Of a stretch of 64,000 nt of DNA, positions 36,705 through 45,257 are shown piece after piece. Source of the DNA: Rhodovulum sulfidophilum DSM 1374. GTDB taxonomy: Bacteria > Pseudomonadota > Alphaproteobacteria > Rhodobacterales > Rhodobacteraceae. A program made the position numbers and the translations under genes. Every line of letters starts with the position of its first letter. Within the stretch, counting starts at the first letter, position 1. The notes under the pieces are model-generated. The model had not been told where the DNA came from. It searched no databases and saw only the letters and a program-made list of their open reading frames with translations. The stretch lies in contig NZ_CP015418.1 of the NCBI RefSeq assembly GCF_001633165.1, positions 1,860,001 to 1,924,000 on the forward strand, in the 5' to 3' direction.

Positions 36705-37077
36705 GTCGCGAAAATTCGGCGAATTTTCGTGTGACGCGCGCGGGCAGCCGCCTGCGCGACGTGTGCTGCCATCCCCCGGAAAGCGTGGCAGGGACTGAAT
36801 TGCGTAGGAAAACGGGCTGCCGCGGGAAGCTTTCTTGCTGCATCCAGTTGAGCCGCAGAACGGTGTCTGCAGAAGGGGATGCCTATCTGGCGGGGGCGGA
36901 GCCCGGCCGAATTCATGTGTCAGCGCGAAGATCATATGCGCCGCCGCCAGCGGAGCGTTTTCGTTCCTAGCGGCGGCGTTTCAGGTCAAAGGCAAGAAAG
37001 ACGGGGGCCTGATCCCGGGGCCGAGCGGCCATGACCGGGTCGCAGGCGCGCCCTTCATTCTGTATCCGGCGCCCCGC
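36705..37077. other. Gene-free stretch between lipA and ssb, with palindromes
   Basis: These 373 bases lie between convergent genes. Right after lipA is a 21-base palindrome (36709-36729, arms CGAAAATTCG and CGAATTTTCG around one base). Further on a GCCGCCGC/GCGGCGGC hairpin (about 36942-36969) could end one of the transcripts. The open frames across the region are antisense shadows without coding features, and I see no RNA gene. Confidence 0.5.
36709..36729. repeat. 21-bp AT-rich palindrome after lipA
   Basis: Ten-base arms (CGAAAATTCG and CGAATTTTCG) are perfectly complementary around a single central G, starting 5 bases past the lipA stop. The AATTCG-N-CGAATT core is shared in form with the palindrome at 46169-46189. 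It may serve as a transcript-end hairpin or protein site; from memory such AT-rich palindromes recur in Rhodobacteraceae intergenic DNA. Confidence 0.65.
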
Positions 37078-37572
37078 TCAGAACGGAATTTCGTCGTCGA
37101 AATCGCTCGCGGGTTGTTGCGGTCCGCCGTAATCGCCGCCGCGGCTGCCGCCCTGGTCGTAACCGCCGCCACCGCTGCCGCCGCCATAATCGCCGCCCCG
37201 GCCGCCGCCGCCGCCGCCGTCACGGCCATCGAGCATGGTCAGTTCGCTCCGGTAGGGGCGCAGAGCCACCTCGGTGCTATAGCGGTCCTGACCGGATTGG
37301 TCCTGCCATTTGCGGGTTTCGAGCTGGCCTTCGACATAGACCTTCGAGCCCTTGCGCAGATATTGCTCGGCGACCCGCACGAGGGGCTCGGAGTAGATTG
37401 CGACCGAATGCCATTCGGTCCGCTCCCGACGCTCGCCGGTGTTGCGGTCCTTCCAGGTCTCGGATGTGGCGATCCGCAGATTGCAGACCTTGCCGCCCGA
37501 GGGAAAGCTGCGCACCTCGGGGTCGCGTCCGAGATTGCCGATCAGAATGACCTTGTTCACCGAACCTGCCAT
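37078..37572 (-). CDS. ssb: Single-stranded DNA-binding protein
   Basis: A 164-residue SSB. The N-terminal OB fold starts [21 protein letters not shown] and includes [10 protein letters not shown] and [14 protein letters not shown]. It is followed by a glycine-rich linker (about 112-152, [14 protein letters not shown] type) and the acidic partner-binding tip DFDDEIPF. It protects single-stranded DNA in replication and recombination. Divergent from the lytic transglycosylase gene. Confidence 0.97.
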   Translation of the reverse strand: MAGSVNKVILIGNLGRDPEVRSFPSGGKVCNLRIATSETWKDRNTGERRERTEWHSVAIYSEPLVRVAEQYLRKGSKVYVEGQLETRKWQDQSGQDRYSTEVALRPYRSELTMLDGRDGGGGGGRGGDYGGGSGGGGYDQGGSRGGDYGGPQQPASDFDDEIPF

Positions 37573-37784
37573 GCGTGCCCTCTTTTCGAATCTTCCAGTT
37601 CCATAGAGCCCCGGTCTACACTAGCCCGCCCGGGCGGGCGACGGCGAATTCCGCATCCTGCGGGCGCAGTTTTCCGCTGAAGGCCCGGCCTGGGGCGGGA
37701 AAAGGGACGGGCTGGCCAGACTGCGCCGCCTTGCCTATACTCCGGCGGCGAAAAGGCCGCCCGGCACGGGGGAGGGACGATAGG

Positions 37785-38381
37785 GTGAAGCGACAGCTTG
37801 CAGCGATTGCACTGGCCGCGCTGGCGGTGTCCGGCGCGCATCCCGAGCCGGTTCTGGCAGATACGTCGGTTTCCTCGAAATCCCGCCTCACGCTGTTCCG
37901 GTCGCAGACCCGGGTGCTGGACGGTCGCGCCGCCCAGCAATATTCGAATTCGGTGCGGTTGCAGCCCGACCGTGTGCGCACGCCCACGCAAGGTATGCTG
38001 CTTTATTCCGGTCGCTACCGGGGTGAATTCGTCGATGTCGCCCGCGCGGCGGCGCGCAGGCACGGTGTGCCGGAGGATCTGTTCCTGCGGCTGGTGCAGC
38101 AGGAGTCGGGCTGGAATAGCCGGGCGGTGTCGCATAAGGGGGCGATCGGCCTGGCGCAGCTGATGCCCGAGACCGCCCGTAGGCTTGGCGTCGATCCGAC
38201 CGATCCGCGCCAGAACCTCGAGGGCGGCGCGCGCTATCTGCGGCGGCAATTCGACCGTTTCCGGTCCTGGCGGCTTGCGCTTGCGGCCTATAATGCCGGG
38301 CCGGCAGCGGTCGAACGCCATGGCGGGGTGCCGCCCTATGACGAGACCCGGACCTATGTCCGCCGGATCTGGGGCAGCTGA
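37785..38381 (+). CDS. Soluble lytic murein transglycosylase-like protein
   Basis: A 198-residue exported protein. A signal peptide ([16 protein letters not shown], cleavage near PVLA|DT) precedes a C-terminal SLT domain. The catalytic glutamate is Glu107 in [15 protein letters not shown], followed by [17 protein letters not shown], the [12 protein letters not shown] helix and [28 protein letters not shown]. It cleaves peptidoglycan between N-acetylmuramic acid and N-acetylglucosamine. The GTG at 37785, preceded by GGAGGG, is the best start; the longer in-frame opening crosses the divergent ssb start. No adjacent secretion system explains its presence, so a housekeeping role is likely. Confidence 0.9.
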   Translation: MKRQLAAIALAALAVSGAHPEPVLADTSVSSKSRLTLFRSQTRVLDGRAAQQYSNSVRLQPDRVRTPTQGMLLYSGRYRGEFVDVARAAARRHGVPEDLFLRLVQQESGWNSRAVSHKGAIGLAQLMPETARRLGVDPTDPRQNLEGGARYLRRQFDRFRSWRLALAAYNAGPAAVERHGGVPPYDETRTYVRRIWGS

Positions 38382-38402
38382 TTGTAACGGCCGGATGGCG
38401 GG

Positions 38403-38642
38403 CTAGCCGGGGTCGAAGGCGATCCGGTAGACCCCTTCGGGCAAATCGAGCGCCGCGCCGAGTTCGTGCAGCTGTGCCAGAGACAGCGTGATCTTCTGTA
38501 CCCTGTCCGTGCGGGGGTCGAGTTGCTCGACCGTGACGCAATCCTCGAAGGCCGTGATCGTCACGTCCTCCCGAAGATGTTCGGGCCCCTCGTCGACGAG
38601 GGTGATGACGGTGGCGTCGAAATCGTGCTCGATGCTGAACAT
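38403..38642 (-). CDS. Hypothetical 79-residue protein
   Basis: A small acidic protein beginning MFSIEHDFDATVITLVDEGPEHLREDVTI and ending ALDLPEGVYRIAFDPG. It has alternating hydrophobic and acidic positions, like a beta-rich domain with one C-terminal helix, and no cysteines other than one at about residue 34. I do not recognise the family. It is convergent with the transglycosylase gene (21 bases between stops). Codon usage is typical of the window, so it is likely real. Confidence 0.65.
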   Translation of the reverse strand: MFSIEHDFDATVITLVDEGPEHLREDVTITAFEDCVTVEQLDPRTDRVQKITLSLAQLHELGAALDLPEGVYRIAFDPG

Positions 38643-38704
38643 GTGGGCAGGCTAGCCGCCCCGGACGGCCTTGTGAAGCGGTCTCGGCGCGCGGAACGGC
38701 GGAT

Positions 38705-38718
38705 TTGACACGCATCAA
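38705..38718 (+). promoter_or_regulatory. FNR/FnrL-type binding site
   Basis: TTGAC-ACGC-ATCAA matches the FNR consensus TTGAT-N4-ATCAA at nine of ten conserved positions. It lies 60 bases upstream of the start of the first DUF6455 gene, a location suited to activation when oxygen is low. In Rhodobacteraceae the likely protein would be FnrL. This is a motif-based call. Confidence 0.6.
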
Positions 38719-38778
38719 GGCGCGGAAACAGGTGCTGCGCTCTAGTGCGTTTAATTCGAACACGACAGGAGACATCCG

Positions 38779-39048
38779 ATGTCGGGCCAAACCAAATACG
38801 ACGAACACGCGCATCTGGTCGAGAAGATGGCCGAGGTGCTCGGCGTGGATCTCGACGAAGAGACCATGGCTGGCCGTTGGACCCCCGAAGACATGCAGGA
38901 CAGCGTGTCCCGCTGTCTGGGCTGTACCGATCCGTCGCAATGCCGAAGCTGGCTCGGAACCCATGATGCCGGGGCCGGTGAGACGCCGGACTATTGCCGC
39001 AACAAGGATCTGCTGGAGGCGATGCGGGCACGGCTCGTGTCCGCCTGA
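38779..39048 (+). CDS. DUF6455 family cysteine-rich protein 1
   Basis: An 89-residue protein. A helical N-terminus (KYDEHAHLVEKMAEVLGVDL) is followed by a cysteine cluster CLGCTDPSQCRSWLGTHD and a later YCRNKDLLEAM. The C-x2-C-x6-C spacing with a fourth cysteine resembles a metal or iron-sulfur ligand set and matches the DUF6455 family (recalled). Function unknown. It is the first of two tandem paralogues and lies behind the FNR-like box, suggesting oxygen-responsive expression. Confidence 0.75.
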   Translation: MSGQTKYDEHAHLVEKMAEVLGVDLDEETMAGRWTPEDMQDSVSRCLGCTDPSQCRSWLGTHDAGAGETPDYCRNKDLLEAMRARLVSA

Positions 39049-39053
39049 GGTCG

Positions 39054-39314
39054 ATGGAAGATCAGGGCAGGCTCTCGAAACATTTCTGGCTGACCCAGGG
39101 CATGGCGCGCACCATCGGGGTCAACCTCAATCACGCACTCCGGTCCGGGCAGCTGGGCCGGGGAGAATATTCCGAACTGGTCGCGCGCTGCTGCCATTGC
39201 GGCCGCGCCGAGGCCTGCATGGGCTGGATGGGCCATCAGGTCTCCGGGGCAGATTGCCCGCCCGACTGGTGTGCGGTCCGCTGTTCGCTGAAGGCGCTGA
39301 AGAAACCGGCCTGA
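39054..39314 (+). CDS. DUF6455 family cysteine-rich protein 2
   Basis: An 86-residue paralogue of the preceding gene. It shares the helical N-terminus and the cluster CCHCGRAEACMGWMGHQ, followed by ADCPPDWCAVRCSL, giving four more cysteines. The ATG at 39054 is only 5 bases past the upstream stop, so the pair is one transcript. The doubled cysteine set relative to the neighbour (seven cysteines here) suggests the two may be ligands for one cofactor or partners; this is inference. Confidence 0.72.
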   Translation: MEDQGRLSKHFWLTQGMARTIGVNLNHALRSGQLGRGEYSELVARCCHCGRAEACMGWMGHQVSGADCPPDWCAVRCSLKALKKPA

Positions 39315-39328
39315 ACGGCGATCGGGCC

Positions 39329-39634
39329 TCAGCCGGTTTCGGTGTCGAGCCAGGCCGTGGCGCCGGGCGTGGTCTCCGCGTCTTCCCAGTGGATCACCGG
39401 CAGATCGTAGGGATGCCGCTCCTCGATAAGGGTCACGAGCGCCGGCCTGTGGGCCGCGCGGGTCTTGAAGCTCAGCAGCACTTCGGGCTCTTCCTCGATC
39501 CGGCCCTGCCAGTGGAACAGGCTGAGCACGCCCGGCAGGATATTGGCACAGGCGGCCAGCCGCTGCCCGAGCGCGGCGCGCGCGATGGCCCGGGCGGTGT
39601 CGGTATCGGGGCAGGTGGTGGTGACATGGATCAT
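39329..39634 (-). CDS. cutA: Divalent-cation tolerance protein CutA
   Basis: A 101-residue protein with the CutA core: VTTTCPDTDTARAIARAALGQRLAACANILPGVLSLFHWQGRIEEEPEVLLSFKT, then RHPYDLPVIHW. CutA is a very stable trimer implicated in copper tolerance and other roles in different bacteria. It is convergent with the second DUF6455 gene. Confidence 0.95.
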   Translation of the reverse strand: MIHVTTTCPDTDTARAIARAALGQRLAACANILPGVLSLFHWQGRIEEEPEVLLSFKTRAAHRPALVTLIEERHPYDLPVIHWEDAETTPGATAWLDTETG

Positions 39635-39713
39635 GCTGGCCTCCTCTGGCAGGTGGTGTGGCTGGGTGCAGGAGCCTTCGGGGCCGCAGTCTCGCAGGGC
39701 GCGGCCGCGATGC

Positions 39714-39956
39714 CTAACGCGGATTTTCCATGATGAAGTGATAGCCGCTGGAAATCGTCCAGAGCCCCGGTGGCGCGACCGGCTTCAAAAGCCGCAGCAC
39801 GAGGGTGGGGGTGTCGGGAATCACTTCGGCCACATTCCAGCCCATCCTATTCTGCCCTTGCAGGATCGTGTCGAGCTTGCCGCCTGTGCTGCCGAAGACA
39901 AGCCCGATCAGCCCGCCGACAAAGCTGATCCGAACAACCGAATTGACCTTCGGCAT
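39714..39956 (-). CDS. Hypothetical 80-residue protein with hydrophobic segments
   Basis: Starts MPKVNSVVRISFVGGLIGLVFGS and ends LWTISSGYHFIMENPR, with a GWNVAEVIPDTPTLVLRLL segment in between. The N-terminal glycine-rich hydrophobic stretch and the GLWTISSGY end look like a small family of bacterial proteins of unknown function; I cannot name it. It stands alone between cutA and rimO, with a 100-base upstream gap, and its codon use is slightly less GC-biased than the neighbours'. Confidence 0.6.
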   Translation of the reverse strand: MPKVNSVVRISFVGGLIGLVFGSTGGKLDTILQGQNRMGWNVAEVIPDTPTLVLRLLKPVAPPGLWTISSGYHFIMENPR

Positions 39957-40057
39957 GAGGCCCTCTTCGATGATTTGCGAATTGCAGTCATAGGTTGGGG
40001 CAGAAAATCCGCAGCGTGGGCGACGTCGCCTGACGGACCCGGCTTGCCGCCATTGGC

Positions 40058-41446
40058 TCAGCTCTCGAGCCGTCCCCAGAGATCGTACTCGCCCGCCTCC
40101 TCGACCTCGACCGTCACGATATCGCCCGGGGCGAGGCCTTCGGCGCCCTCGTCGATGAAGAGACAGCCGTCGATCTCGGGCGCGTCGGCCTTCGTGCGGC
40201 AGGTGGCGATGCCGTCGGCGTCGAGCTCGTCGACGATGACCTCGAGCCTGCGGCCGACCTTCGCCGCCAGCTTCGCCTCGGAAATCGCCTGGGCCTTTTC
40301 CATGAAGCGCTCCCAGCGCTCCTGCTTGATCTCGGCGGGGACATGGTCGGGCAGGGCGTTCGCGGCGGCGCCCGAGACATTCTCGTATTGAAAGCAGCCG
40401 ACACGGTCCAGTTGCGCCTCGTCGAGCCAGTCGAGCAGGGTCTGGAACTCGGCCTCGGTCTCGCCCGGATAGCCGACGATGAAGGTCGAGCGCAGCGCCA
40501 GATCGGGGCAGACCGCGCGCCAGGCGGCGATCTCGTCGAGCGTTCTCGCCGCCGCCGCGGGCCGGGCCATGCGTTTCAGCGTGTCCGGGTGGGCGTGCTG
40601 GAACGGGATGTCGAGATAGGGCAGGATCAGCCCCTCGGCCATCAGCGGGATCAGCTCGCGCACATGCGGGTAGGGATAGACGTAATGCAGCCGCACCCAG
40701 ATTCCGAGCGCACCCAGGTCGCGGGCGAGATCGGTGATATGCGCCCGGTGGCCCTTTTCGGTCGCGTGTTTCAGATCGACCCCGTAGGCCGAGGTGTCCT
40801 GGCTGATGACCAGAAGCTCCTTCACCCCGGCTTCGGCCAGCTTCGAGGCCTCGCGGATGACGGCATGGGCCGGACGCGAGGCGAGCCTGCCGCGCATGTC
40901 TGGAATGATGCAGAAGCGGCAGTGGTGATTGCAGCCCTCGGAAATCTTCAGATAGCTGTAATGGCGCGGCGTCAGGCTGACACCCGAGGCGGGCAACAGG
41001 TCCACGAACGGGTCGGGCGCGGGCGGTACCGCGGCATGCACCGCGTCCAGCACCTGTTCGTATTGATGCGGGCCCGTGACCGCCATCACCGTCGGATGGG
41101 CGCCGGTGATGTAGCCCGGTTCGGCGCCGAGGCAGCCGGTGACGATCACCCGGCCGTTTTCCTTCAGCGCCTCGCCGATGGCGTCCAGGCTCTCGGCCTT
41201 TGCGCTGTCGAGAAAGCCGCAGGTATTCACGATCACCGCATCCGCGCCCGCGTAATCGGGCGAGATCGCATAGCCCTCGGCCCGGAGCCGGGTCAGGATC
41301 CGTTCGCTGTCGACCAGCGCCTTGGGGCAGCCCAGGCTGACCATGCCGATGGTCGGCTGGCCCGGGCGGGCAGGATCGGCGATCCGGGCGCGGGGGGCCA
41401 GGTCGGGGCGGAGGTCGGGCGGGTTCGGCGATCGGGGATCGGACAT
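40058..41446 (-). CDS. rimO: Ribosomal protein S12 methylthiotransferase RimO
   Basis: A 462-residue radical SAM methylthiotransferase that modifies the conserved aspartate of ribosomal protein S12. The N-terminal MTTase domain carries [25 protein letters not shown] and GCLGAE cysteines. The radical SAM cysteines are CNHHCRFC in [16 protein letters not shown]-terminal TRAM domain covers about 395-462. RimO rather than MiaB is indicated by [10 protein letters not shown]. The first 30 residues are proline-rich and unusual but harmless; the later ATG starts would cut the domain. Divergent from the AsmA gene. Confidence 0.95.
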   Translation of the reverse strand: MSDPRSPNPPDLRPDLAPRARIADPARPGQPTIGMVSLGCPKALVDSERILTRLRAEGYAISPDYAGADAVIVNTCGFLDSAKAESLDAIGEALKENGRVIVTGCLGAEPGYITGAHPTVMAVTGPHQYEQVLDAVHAAVPPAPDPFVDLLPASGVSLTPRHYSYLKISEGCNHHCRFCIIPDMRGRLASRPAHAVIREASKLAEAGVKELLVISQDTSAYGVDLKHATEKGHRAHITDLARDLGALGIWVRLHYVYPYPHVRELIPLMAEGLILPYLDIPFQHAHPDTLKRMARPAAAARTLDEIAAWRAVCPDLALRSTFIVGYPGETEAEFQTLLDWLDEAQLDRVGCFQYENVSGAAANALPDHVPAEIKQERWERFMEKAQAISEAKLAAKVGRRLEVIVDELDADGIATCRTKADAPEIDGCLFIDEGAEGLAPGDIVTVEVEEAGEYDLWGRLES

Positions 41447-41608
41447 GATTGCGTGCCTATACGCCAGCGCGCGCGGTCTGGAAAGACGTTGCCGATGTTA
41501 CCTTCCCTGTAACTGGGGCTTGTCACCGGGTCTTTTTACGGCGGCTTGTTGCGGGCGGGCGGGAGGCCTAGGCTTGCCGAAACGAAATCATGTGCAAGCG
41601 AGGGTCCG

Positions 41609-43591
41609 ATGCGCTGGATGATCCGGGGACTTCTGGTGGTGGTGGTTCTGGTGGGGCTTGGGGGCGCTCTGGTGCTGCTGATGCCGACCGACAGGGTGGC
41701 GCGGCTGGCCGCCGATCAGGTCGAGAAGGCAACCGGCCGCGTGCTGACCATCTCGGGCGGGGTGCGGCCCTCGCTCTGGCCGGAAATCGGCGTCGAGACC
41801 GGGGCGGTGAGCCTTGCCAATGCCGACTGGTCCGATCAGGGGCCGATGCTCTCGGCCGAAGGGCTGGCGGTCGGCATCGACCTCGCCCGGCTGCTGCGCG
41901 GTGAAATCGCGGTGCGCGAGGTCGCGGTGATCGCGCCGCACATCCTGCTGGAGCGCCGGGCCGACGGCCGCGGCAACTGGCAGTTCGACCGGGCCGAAAG
42001 CGCGCCCGCGCCGGAGGCGGCCCCGAGCTCGGCGACTGACGAACCGCGTCAGGGCGCCCTTGCGGGCTTCACGCTCGACCGGGGCCGGATCTCAGATGGC
42101 GCGCTTGTCTATCTCGACCATGCCAGCGATGCGCGGACCGAGCTTGCGGATGTCGATGCGGAGCTGACGCTGCCCGACCGTGGCGGGCCGGGCGATCTGA
42201 GCCTCAAGGCGCTGCTGAACGGGCAGGAGGTCAGCCTTTCGGCCCGAATCGCCCGGGCAACGGCGCTGGTCGACGGAGAGCAGACGCGGGTGACGCTCGA
42301 TGCGGCGGTGGGTCAGGCGAGCCTTGCCTTCGACGGAGAGGCGGGGCTGGCGCCGCCCACGGCCGAGGGCAAGCTTTTCGCCGATGTCTCGGATCTGCGC
42401 GCGATCTCCGCGGCAGCCGGGATCGCACCGCCCGACCTGCCTGCCGGCGTCGGTCAGCGGCTGGTGCTGGAGGGGCGCGTGGCCCTCACGCCCGACGGCG
42501 CGATCCGGTTCGACCAGGCCAGTTTCCGGCAGGATGGCAACACGATCTCGGGCGATGCCGAATTCGTGCCCGGCGCGCGGCCCCATCTCGAGGCCAGGCT
42601 CTCGGCCGGAACGCTCGACCTGTCGCCCTTCGTGGCGTCCGGCGGTGGCGGTGCGGGGAAGGGGGGCGCCGGGGCAGCTTCGCAGGCCTCTCCGGCGGGC
42701 TGGTCGACAGCCCCGATCGATGTCGGCTGGATGGGCGCGCTCGATGCCGAGATCGGCCTCGATGCCGAGGCGCTCGACTTCGGCAAGGTGCGGCTGGGGC
42801 CGGTGCGGCTGGGTGCAAGGCTGGAGGATTCGACGCTTTCGGGCGATCTGCACGAATTGCAGGCCTATGCGGGCAATGTGACCGGCAGTTTCGAGGTTGA
42901 TGGCCGGGACGGGCTGTCGCTGGACGCCGATCTCGACATCGCGGGCGTGGCGGCCGAGGCGCTGCTGCGCGACATGGCCGGTTTCGACCGGCTGCAGACC
43001 TCGGCCGATCTGCAGCTTGCGCTGCAGGCGTCGGGCCGGTCGGTTGCGGCGCTGATGGGCTCGCTTTCGGGCGGCGGCGCGTTCGATTTCGGCCGCGGCG
43101 AGTTCCGCGGGCTCGATCTGGCTGGCATGCTGGTCAATCTCGACCCGTCCTATATGGGGGCGGGGGCCAAGACGATTTTCGACTCGATCTCGGCGAGCTT
43201 CACTCTCGATGGGGGCGTGCTCTCGAATTCCGATCTCAGGATTGCGGCGCCCCTTGTCGCGGCAGCGGGGCGTGGCCGTGTCGATATCGGCGCTCGCGAC
43301 CTCGACTACACTCTGGTTCCGAGCGCTTTGCGGGGGGCTGGGAATGGCGGGATCAGCGTGCCGCTTCGGATCACCGGTCCCTGGGCGGCGCCGAGCGTTC
43401 GGCTCGATGCCGGGGCCATGGCCGAGGAGCGCCTGAAACAGGAGCGCGAGACGCTGGAGCGGAAGGCGCGCGAGCGGGCCGCCGACGAGCTGGGGGCGAA
43501 GGCCGACGAGGGCGAAAGCCTCGAGGATGCGGCCAAGCGGCGGCTTGGCGAAGAGGCCGCGAAAGGGCTGAAGAATCTGTTCGGAGATTGA
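41609..43591 (+). CDS. AsmA-family protein
   Basis: A 660-residue protein with an N-terminal membrane helix (residues about 4-24, IRGLLVVVVLVGLGGALVLL), then an AsmA domain beginning DRVARLAADQVEKATGRVLTISG. The middle is a long repetitive beta-rich periplasmic region. Near residues 365-375 there is a low-complexity GGGGAGKGGAGAA insertion. The C-terminal RKARERAADELGAKADEGES helix is charged. AsmA-like proteins are now placed among bridge-like lipid carriers between the two membranes; that role is inference here. GAGGG precedes the ATG. A strong bidirectional hairpin separates it from gcrA. Confidence 0.87.
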   Translation: MRWMIRGLLVVVVLVGLGGALVLLMPTDRVARLAADQVEKATGRVLTISGGVRPSLWPEIGVETGAVSLANADWSDQGPMLSAEGLAVGIDLARLLRGEIAVREVAVIAPHILLERRADGRGNWQFDRAESAPAPEAAPSSATDEPRQGALAGFTLDRGRISDGALVYLDHASDARTELADVDAELTLPDRGGPGDLSLKALLNGQEVSLSARIARATALVDGEQTRVTLDAAVGQASLAFDGEAGLAPPTAEGKLFADVSDLRAISAAAGIAPPDLPAGVGQRLVLEGRVALTPDGAIRFDQASFRQDGNTISGDAEFVPGARPHLEARLSAGTLDLSPFVASGGGGAGKGGAGAASQASPAGWSTAPIDVGWMGALDAEIGLDAEALDFGKVRLGPVRLGARLEDSTLSGDLHELQAYAGNVTGSFEVDGRDGLSLDADLDIAGVAAEALLRDMAGFDRLQTSADLQLALQASGRSVAALMGSLSGGGAFDFGRGEFRGLDLAGMLVNLDPSYMGAGAKTIFDSISASFTLDGGVLSNSDLRIAAPLVAAAGRGRVDIGARDLDYTLVPSALRGAGNGGISVPLRITGPWAAPSVRLDAGAMAEERLKQERETLERKARERAADELGAKADEGESLEDAAKRRLGEEAAKGLKNLFGD

Positions 43592-43602
43592 CGGGCCCAA
43601 AG

Positions 43603-43629
43603 CTTCGGCGCCCCTCGGGGGCGCCGAAG
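43603..43629. terminator. Bidirectional hairpin between asmA-like gene and gcrA
   Basis: A perfect twelve-pair stem (CTTCGGCGCCCC, loop TCG, GGGGCGCCGAAG) lies between two convergent stop codons. It lacks a long T run in either direction, so termination is likely but not certain. Confidence 0.65.
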
Positions 43630-43640
43630 GGGGCGGTCGT

Positions 43641-44282
43641 TCAGCGCTTGCGGTCGCGCCGCGCGCTCATCGGCTGGAAGGCCACGCCGACATGGGCCTC
43701 GCAATAGGGTTTGCCCTGCTGCACCGGCAGGCCGCAGAACCAGAAGTCGTCGGTTGCCGGGTCGCCGATCGGCCATTTGCAGGTGCGTTCGGTCAGCTCC
43801 ATCAGCGTCAGCCGCTTGGCGGTCTTCTCGACCTCGCGCACCGAGGCCAGGGTTTCCGGGCTGATCTCGTTGGCGGAGGGTTGCGGCGGCAGCGGCTGGC
43901 CCGCGGGCACGATGGCCTTGCGGGAGGCTGTCGGCGTCGGGGCGGCGTCTTGCGGCTCCGGCGCGGCGGCGGCCGGCCGGCTTTCAGGCGGGACCGGAGC
44001 CTGGGCCGCCGGGGTCTGGGCCGTCGCGGCGGCCGGCGCCGCGGCCGGGCTGGCCTCGGGCTTCGGCGCGGGCTTTTCCTTGGCGGCCGGTGCGGCGGTG
44101 CCCGCAGCGGGGGCCGGGCGTGCCGGGGCGGCGCCCGCGCGGTTCGACAGCCCCAGCCGATGCACCTTGCCGATGACCGCGTTGCGGGTCACACCACCCA
44201 GTTCCTTGGCGATCTGGCTCGCCGACTGGCCCTCGGCCCACATGCGTTTCAGCGTTTCGACACGTTCATCCGTCCAGGACAT
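43641..44282 (-). CDS. gcrA: GcrA cell-cycle regulator
   Basis: A 213-residue GcrA homologue. The N-terminal MSWTDERVETLKRMWAEGQSASQIAKELGGVTRNAVIGKVHRLGL helix-turn-helix, which reads methylated GANTC sites, is intact. The C-terminal domain has CKWPIGDPATDDFWFCG and GKPYCEAH. Between them is a long Ala/Pro/Lys-rich linker of about 80 residues. GcrA works with sigma-70 RNA polymerase and the CcrM methyltransferase to time cell-cycle transcription. No ccrM is in the window. Divergent from the ABC permease gene. Confidence 0.95.
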   Translation of the reverse strand: MSWTDERVETLKRMWAEGQSASQIAKELGGVTRNAVIGKVHRLGLSNRAGAAPARPAPAAGTAAPAAKEKPAPKPEASPAAAPAAATAQTPAAQAPVPPESRPAAAAPEPQDAAPTPTASRKAIVPAGQPLPPQPSANEISPETLASVREVEKTAKRLTLMELTERTCKWPIGDPATDDFWFCGLPVQQGKPYCEAHVGVAFQPMSARRDRKR

Positions 44283-44424
44283 GATATTCCCTTGGCTCGC
44301 GGCGGCTTCCCGGCCCGGGTCAGTGGCCCGGGACCTGCCGCCTTGGAGAAATCCGACAAGGCCCTATTCTAATCCGGGCGGGTTCGGGGATACAAGCGGA
44401 AGGCTTATGAAGGAGACAGGACGG

Positions 44425-45225
44425 ATGAACGCAACCGGGATGGGGGTGCGCCGCTTCGGACAAGTCAACTGGCTGGGGCTTTACACGCTGAGCGGGCGGG
44501 AAATTCAGCGGTTCCTTGCGGTCTGGAGCCAGACGCTTGCCGCGCCGCTGGCGACGGCGGGGCTGTTTCTGGGCGTCTTCTCGCTGGCGATAGGGCCGTC
44601 GCGGGGCGATGTGATGGGGGTGCCCTTCGTGCAGTTCCTGGCGCCCGGCATCCTGATGATGACGGTGATCCAGAACGCCTTCGCCAATACGTCTTCGTCG
44701 ATCCTGATCTCGAAGGTGCAGGGCAATATCGTCGACACGCTGATGCCGCCGCTGTCGCCGGGCGAGTTGCTGGCGGGCTATACCGCGGGGGGCGTGGCCC
44801 GCGGGCTTCTGGTCGCCGTTGCGGTCGGGCTGCTGATGCTGACGGTGCTGGGGATGGGAGTGGCCCATCCGGTCTGGGCGCTGGTCTTCGTGCTTCTGGG
44901 CTCGGCTTTTCTTTCGGCGCTGGGGATCATGGCTGCGATCCTCGCCAACAAGTTCGACCAGATGGCGGCGATCACGAATTTCATCATCACGCCGCTGAGC
45001 TTCCTGTCGGGGACCTTCTACTCGATCGAGCGGCTGCCGCTGGGAATGCAGATCGCGACCCATGCGAATCCGGTCTTCTACCTGATCGACGGGGTACGCT
45101 ACGGCATCATCGGCCGGTCGGACAGCTCGCCCTGGCTCGGGCTCGGGGTCTGCACATTGGCCACGGCACTGGTCATGGCGCTGTGCTGGCACTGGTTCCG
45201 GACCGGCTACCGGATGAAGGCCTGA
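44425..45225 (+). CDS. ABC-2 type transporter permease
   Basis: A 266-residue integral membrane protein with six hydrophobic segments, of the ABC-2 permease family. The N-terminal QVNWLGLYTLSGREIQRFLAVW is typical, and the PLSPGELLAGY and ITNFIITPLSFLSGTFYSIERLP segments are diagnostic. From memory the nearest group is the YadH-like permeases. The ATG at 44425, with an AGGAG site 10 bases upstream, is preferred over 44407. The partner ATPase gene is not adjacent, so it lies elsewhere. Substrate unknown. Confidence 0.86.
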   Translation: MNATGMGVRRFGQVNWLGLYTLSGREIQRFLAVWSQTLAAPLATAGLFLGVFSLAIGPSRGDVMGVPFVQFLAPGILMMTVIQNAFANTSSSILISKVQGNIVDTLMPPLSPGELLAGYTAGGVARGLLVAVAVGLLMLTVLGMGVAHPVWALVFVLLGSAFLSALGIMAAILANKFDQMAAITNFIITPLSFLSGTFYSIERLPLGMQIATHANPVFYLIDGVRYGIIGRSDSSPWLGLGVCTLATALVMALCWHWFRTGYRMKA

Positions 45226-45242
45226 GCCGCCCGAGGGGCGGC
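45226..45242. terminator. Hairpin between the ABC permease and trpA genes
   Basis: A perfect seven-pair stem (GCCGCCC, loop GAG, GGGCGGC) overlaps the permease stop codon. A wider outer repeat (GCCTGAGCC with GGCTCAGGC) encloses it, extending into the end of trpA. Two convergent transcripts end here; no T run follows, so termination efficiency is uncertain. Confidence 0.45.
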
Positions 45243-45257
45243 CAGGGCTTGTCCGGC

